From NCBI GenBank assembly GCA_027422505.1, contig JAPQWV010000050.1, positions 3,844,001 through 3,908,000 on the forward strand: a stretch of DNA of 64,000 bases, read 5' to 3'. Positions within the stretch are counted from its first letter, which is position 1; the number at the start of each line of letters is the position of its first letter. The notes under the pieces were generated by a model. That model was not told the origin of the DNA. It saw only the letters and a list, made by a program, of their open reading frames with translations, and made no database searches. The DNA is from Craterostigma plantagineum (taxonomy: Eukaryota > Streptophyta > Magnoliopsida > Lamiales > Linderniaceae). The translations under genes and the position numbers were made by a program. Below, one piece after another: positions 60,357 through 64,000 of this stretch.

Positions 60357-60695
60357 CAGCTCGCCGTCGACGATTTCTTCTTGCCAACCAACTCCTTCTG
60401 CTCGTGCCGGCGCCGGACAAGGATCAAAGACCCTATTGAACGTTGGGTTCTCGATTTTTGGGGTTGATTTTGTCAGGTAAGTTTTTCTTTTGGTTTGGAT
60501 TTGGTCAATCGATTTTGGCACCGGACGATCACGCCTGACAAAATTTCAGCTCCATCTCTGCAATTGACGATCACCTTCCGCTCGTGGTGGCACAGGACGA
60601 CGAGCAAGCCTATTCCACATTGGGTTCTCGATTTAGGGTCTCGATTTTGTCATGTAAGCTTTTATTTTGCTTTGGGTGTGGTTAATCGATTGCAC
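60357..60695 (+). repeat. Two degenerate direct repeats of about 170 bp
   Basis: TTGGGTTCTCGATTT ... GATTTTGTCA ... GTAAGCTTTT-like text appears at 60440-60512 and again at 60616-60690, each preceded by a GC-rich CAGCTC-starting segment. Each copy ends with a GTAAG splice-donor-like word. Could be duplicated 5' leader exons of the MULE-like element; no product. Confidence 0.5.
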
Positions 60696-61135
60696 TCGTG
60701 AGATCAAATTTAACCCAGATCTGGGAGCTGAATGCGATCTAAGAGCTCGATGTAAGGGTGGATGTCGATTCTTGACAGTTATTGAGGCTAATCCATCGGG
60801 ATTTCAAGTTTCTTTATATAACTGTTATTACGTACCATTTGTTATGTTTATTACGTACCATTTTATGTGTCTATACGGTACCAAGATGTCCGCGTACGCT
60901 GTACCATTGTAAACTATACAGGCGTACCATTTATACAGGTTGTCATATTATCTAAAAATATGCCGTCTACAAGTTCGGTTAGTGGCGGGACGTTGTTTGC
61001 ATTGTGTGAGTATAAAAGGGAGTCATTCTTAGTATCGATCATGAAGCGACGACGCACGAGATGAATGCTCAAACCGATGGCGGGAATTTTATTCGTGACC
61101 CGGGCATTTGTGTTCTTCTTGGTTGCTGAAAGATG

Positions 61136-61237
61136 CGGAGGATTCCTTCTCAAGTAGATAAAAGATCCAACAAGTGCAAAAGATGTGGAAAATACAGGAA
61201 TAATCGTCGTACTTGTAGAGAGGCCGTATCGACGTAG
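61136..61237 (+). pseudogene. MuDR-type transposase C-terminal zinc-knuckle remnant
   Basis: A short frame RRIPSQVDKRSN then KCKRCGKYRNNRRTC, ending at TAG 61235. MULE transposases often end in a knuckle CxRCGxxGHNRRTC. Here the spacing is kept but the His is Asn, so metal binding is probably lost. No other transposase part (DDE, SWIM) is visible nearby. Marks the region as a degenerate Mutator-like element. Confidence 0.6.
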
Positions 61238-61329
61238 GGTCCGTATTTGCCATGTATTTCGTTACTGCTTTTGTTCCAAAACCTTTTTTGTTGCACTTTT
61301 GTATGTGGCACATTCTTTATCCAAATGAC

Positions 61330-62480
61330 GCCAACAATGTACTGTAATATATGACAATAAGGTATTGTAATATATGCCTCAAGGTACTGTAATATATGCT
61401 AATTTGATACTGTAATATATGACAACAAGGTACTGTAATAAATGCCAATAAGGTACCGTAATATATACCAACAAGGTACTGTAATGGATGACAACAAGGT
61501 ATGTAATATATGCCAATACGGTACCGTAATATAGGCCAACAAGGTACTGTAATATATGACAACAAGGTACTGTAATATATGCCAAGAAGGTACTGTAATA
61601 TATGCCAAATGTGTCAATAGGACATGGCTCATTCTTTTTGTCTAAATGATGCCAACAGGTCATTCTTTTGTCCAAATATGTCAATTGGTAATGACTCATT
61701 CTTTTTGTCTAAATGATGTGAACGTACTGTAATATATGCAAATTTGGTACCGTAATATAAGCCAGTTTGATATCGTAATATATGCAAATTTGGTACTGTA
61801 ATATACGCCAGTTGATACCGTAACATATGTCAGTTTGGTACTGTAATAATATGCCAGTTTGATATCGTAATATATGCAAATTTGATACCGTATTATATGC
61901 TGGTTTGGTACTGTAATATATACCAGTTTGGTACTGTAATATACCAGTGATACCGTAAGATATGCCAACAGTCTTTCATAAGCGAACTAGTACTGTAATA
62001 TATGCCGATTTGGTGGCTTAATTTATGCAACTATGGTACTGTAATATAGGCCACGTTGGTATCCTAAGATATGTAACTTTGGTACACTAATATACCGGTG
62101 ATACCGTAAGATATGCCAACATAGTACTAATATAAGCGAACTTGGTACTATAATATATACCAATTTGGTACGTTAATGTACGCAACTGTGGTACAGTAAT
62201 ATATGTCGCTTTGGTACCATAAGATATGTAACTTTGGTACTGTAATATATGCCGATTTGGTACGTTAATATGTGCAACTATGGTACTGTAATATATGCCA
62301 CGTTGGTACTGTAATATGCATATTTGGTACTGTAATATACCATTGATACCGTAAGATATGCCAACATAGTAGTAAAATAAGCGAACTTGGTACTGTAACA
62401 TATGCCAATTTGGTACGTTTATATACACAAGTTTGGTACTGTAATTTAGGTCATTTAGGTACCGTAAGTGTACAACATAG
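61330..62480. repeat. Minisatellite with about 20-25 bp units (GGTACTGTAATATATGCCAA)
   Basis: Dozens of head-to-tail units with core GGTACTGTAATATATGCC followed by a variable AAnnT spacer, interrupted once near 61620-61700 by CATTCTTTTTGTCTAAATGATG copies. The apparent minus-strand ORFs reading YITVPxxHILQY are translations of the repeat, not genes. Confidence 0.92.
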
Positions 62481-62789
62481 GGTACTGTATCGTTTCAGCC
62501 GTAGGTACCGTATAAATTAAAGTAAGACTTAAACTTTAAGACTTGGCTATTTTTCATCACAAACGAAGCATTTCAGCAGATGTTGATGTGGAGAAAGGAA
62601 TAGACAATTTCTGACATTTTTCTGTAATGATTGAACACTTTTATGACATTTTTCTGTCATGAGTGGACAGATTTCTGAATTTTTCTGTCATGACTGGACA
62701 GATTCTGACATACGAGGTATTAAATCATAAAAGACAGCATTATCTGACATGTTGGTGGCTTTCAAAGATGTTTCATGTCATAGGTAATT

Positions 62790-63600
62790 TATAGTACTGC
62801 AACCGTGTCTGAGTTGGTACGCTTCAAACAAAACGATAGGTACCCCTACAAAGCTATTTTTGGTACGGCGTCCCCTAAATATATGATACGCCATCTAGGG
62901 TTAGTATTTTTTGAGGTCGTACGAATTACTTTCATCTCGAACCACCGTAGAACAGTAAAATATAGTATTAAATACGTTTTAGATCAAATTCGGTGAATTA
63001 TGCCCCGCTGAATTAAATCTTAGAATACCAAGATTCATTATAGTATAAGGATAGAAGAAAGAACATCTACAACATAATTTGAATAATTTGGTGAGTGCTA
63101 CATCTACGAATTCGGAGCATTAGGCTTTCATATTTTTTTTCATTTCGTTATTGTTTGGTATTGTCAAAATCACGCAGGACGACGCGATTCGATTAGGAAT
63201 GTATTTTTACGATCGTATAACAAATTGTACGATATACTTTGAAATTTGGGTACTGTATATGTATAATTCTGGATATGGTAAACCTGCAGGATATGGTACT
63301 ATATATGTAAATGATAAGGTACCTTCTGTAAAACACAAGGTACCTTAGTGTACAACAGATAAGGTACTTCATGTGAGATATATAAGGTACGATATGTATT
63401 TACGTAATGGTATGGTTAACCTGCATTTACGGTACGCTATATGTAAGCGATATGTTACGGTAATATGAAAGACAAGGTACTTTTTATCTTCTGTTTATGG
63501 TACACCATATATTTACATAATGGTACGGTTTAACCTGCATATTCCGGTACTCTGTACGTAAATGATAAGATACGGTCCTACAATAACATATGGTACTGCA
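62790..63600. repeat. GGTAC-word-rich region, right part of MULE-like element
   Basis: GGTAC or its variants recur every 20-50 bp (for example AAGGTACCTTCTGTAAA, GGTACTTCATGTG, GGTACGATATG). Related to 36030-36460 and to the minisatellite, but not regularly periodic. No gene recognised. Confidence 0.6.
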
Positions 63601-63766
63601 TAAATTACGGACAGTCATAGAACAACACAACACAGCACACACTTGGCAATAACCGTCCATGCACAAAAGAGAAACCAACATAAACAAACAAAGGTCTCCA
63701 AACAGTCCCATCCACAACCTAATCCTCCGCGCCCTTATCCTTCTGATCCTCCTCTTGATCCTCCGC

Positions 63767-64000
63767 TTAATCCTCATCCCTATCCTCAACATTGTCCTCC
63801 TCGGCCTTCTCACCGTCGCTACGAGCCATCACCTCGGCCATATCGTCACGGTCACTATGACCCATATCCCCGGCCCTATCCTCACCCGTATCCTCAACCT
63901 TGTCCTCTCCGGCCTTCTCACCGTCTCTTATAACCTCGTCCTTCAATCTCAACTCGGCTTCCAACCTCTCCACACGAGCACTCCACTCCAAATGAGATCC
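63767..64000 (-). CDS. C-terminal end of an unidentified acidic, repetitive protein (partial)
   Basis: A frame entering from beyond the window reads WSARVERLEAELRLKDEVI, a short coiled coil, then DGEKAGEDKVEDTGEDRAGD and a second DGEKAEEDNVEDRDED repeat, stopping near 63767. Such coiled-coil plus acidic tails occur at the ends of transposon-associated plant proteins. I do not recognise the family. The opposite strand reads as a Pro/Tyr/His-rich protein, which is probably the shadow. Confidence 0.35.
   Translation of the reverse strand, partial: GSHLEWSARVERLEAELRLKDEVIRDGEKAGEDKVEDTGEDRAGDMGHSDRDDMAEVMARSDGEKAEEDNVEDRDED

Noticed and set aside
61317..62428. Several minus-strand ORFs of 65-113 codons with Tyr/Ile/Leu repeats
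   Set aside because: They are translations of the GGTACTGTAATATATGCC minisatellite, occur in several frames, and have no other support.
61330..62480. CRISPR-like array
   Set aside because: Repeats are about 20-25 bp with short degenerate spacers, in a plant genome, without cas genes.
63643..63933. Pro/Tyr/His-rich plus-strand ORF
   Set aside because: It is the complement of the acidic repeat frame on the minus strand and has only low-complexity content.

Overview
This is nuclear DNA of a dicot plant. The genes carry GT-AG introns, several families are plant-specific (acyl-ACP thioesterase FatB, class 1 phytoglobin, DUF247, a PSY-type sulfopeptide precursor, LRR receptor kinase), and the intergenic space is AT-rich and full of Ty1/copia LTR elements, Helitron, hAT, MULE and Stowaway pieces. 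There is no sign of bacterial or organellar sequence.

Layout. 1-8.6 kb: a long imperfect palindrome with LRR-kinase remnants, a short hAT-like element and a young Ty1/copia element on the minus strand (2870-8149). 8.6-35.9 kb: a tandemly duplicated multi-gene block. Each unit runs: AT-rich satellite with LRR receptor-kinase fragments, PSY peptide gene (+), FatB thioesterase (+), phytoglobin (-), SUMO E1 small subunit SAE1 (-). In unit A (about 8.6-22.14 kb) every gene is damaged: the PSY gene holds a 252-bp Helitron just after the Asp-Tyr-Asn codons of the hormone, FatB has deletions, the phytoglobin has a 2-bp frameshift, and SAE1 lacks its first two exons and holds a nearly new copia element in an intron. 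In unit B (22.14-35.9 kb) the PSY gene, phytoglobin (162 aa) and SAE1 (325 aa) can be spliced into full-length proteins, but FatB is dead and is split by a small LTR element whose only long ORF resembles pieces of HSP70/BiP and HSP90.

36-38.9 kb: a GGTAC-rich foldback element, a Stowaway MITE and an intact single-exon DUF247 gene. 39-50 kb: two nested, decayed Sirevirus-like copia elements on the minus strand. 50.5-59.7 kb: two tandem copies of a ten-exon F-box/FIST-domain gene, the second head-to-head with a broken 5' half of SAE1 (copy C). 60-64 kb: a MULE-like region with GGTAC-rich repeats, a 1.1-kb minisatellite and a MuDR-type zinc-knuckle remnant.

The copies suggest an ancestral order LRR kinase - PSY - FatB - phytoglobin - SAE1 - F-box, broken up by two separate tandem duplications and repeated transposon insertion. 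The surviving genes act in different processes: peptide hormone signalling (PSY), nitric oxide and hypoxia response (phytoglobin), sumoylation (SAE1), and probably ubiquitin-ligase substrate selection (F-box/FIST). They look like neighbours rather than a pathway. Intron borders were placed by eye from GT-AG sites, reading-frame continuity and comparison of the duplicate copies; no database search was run.
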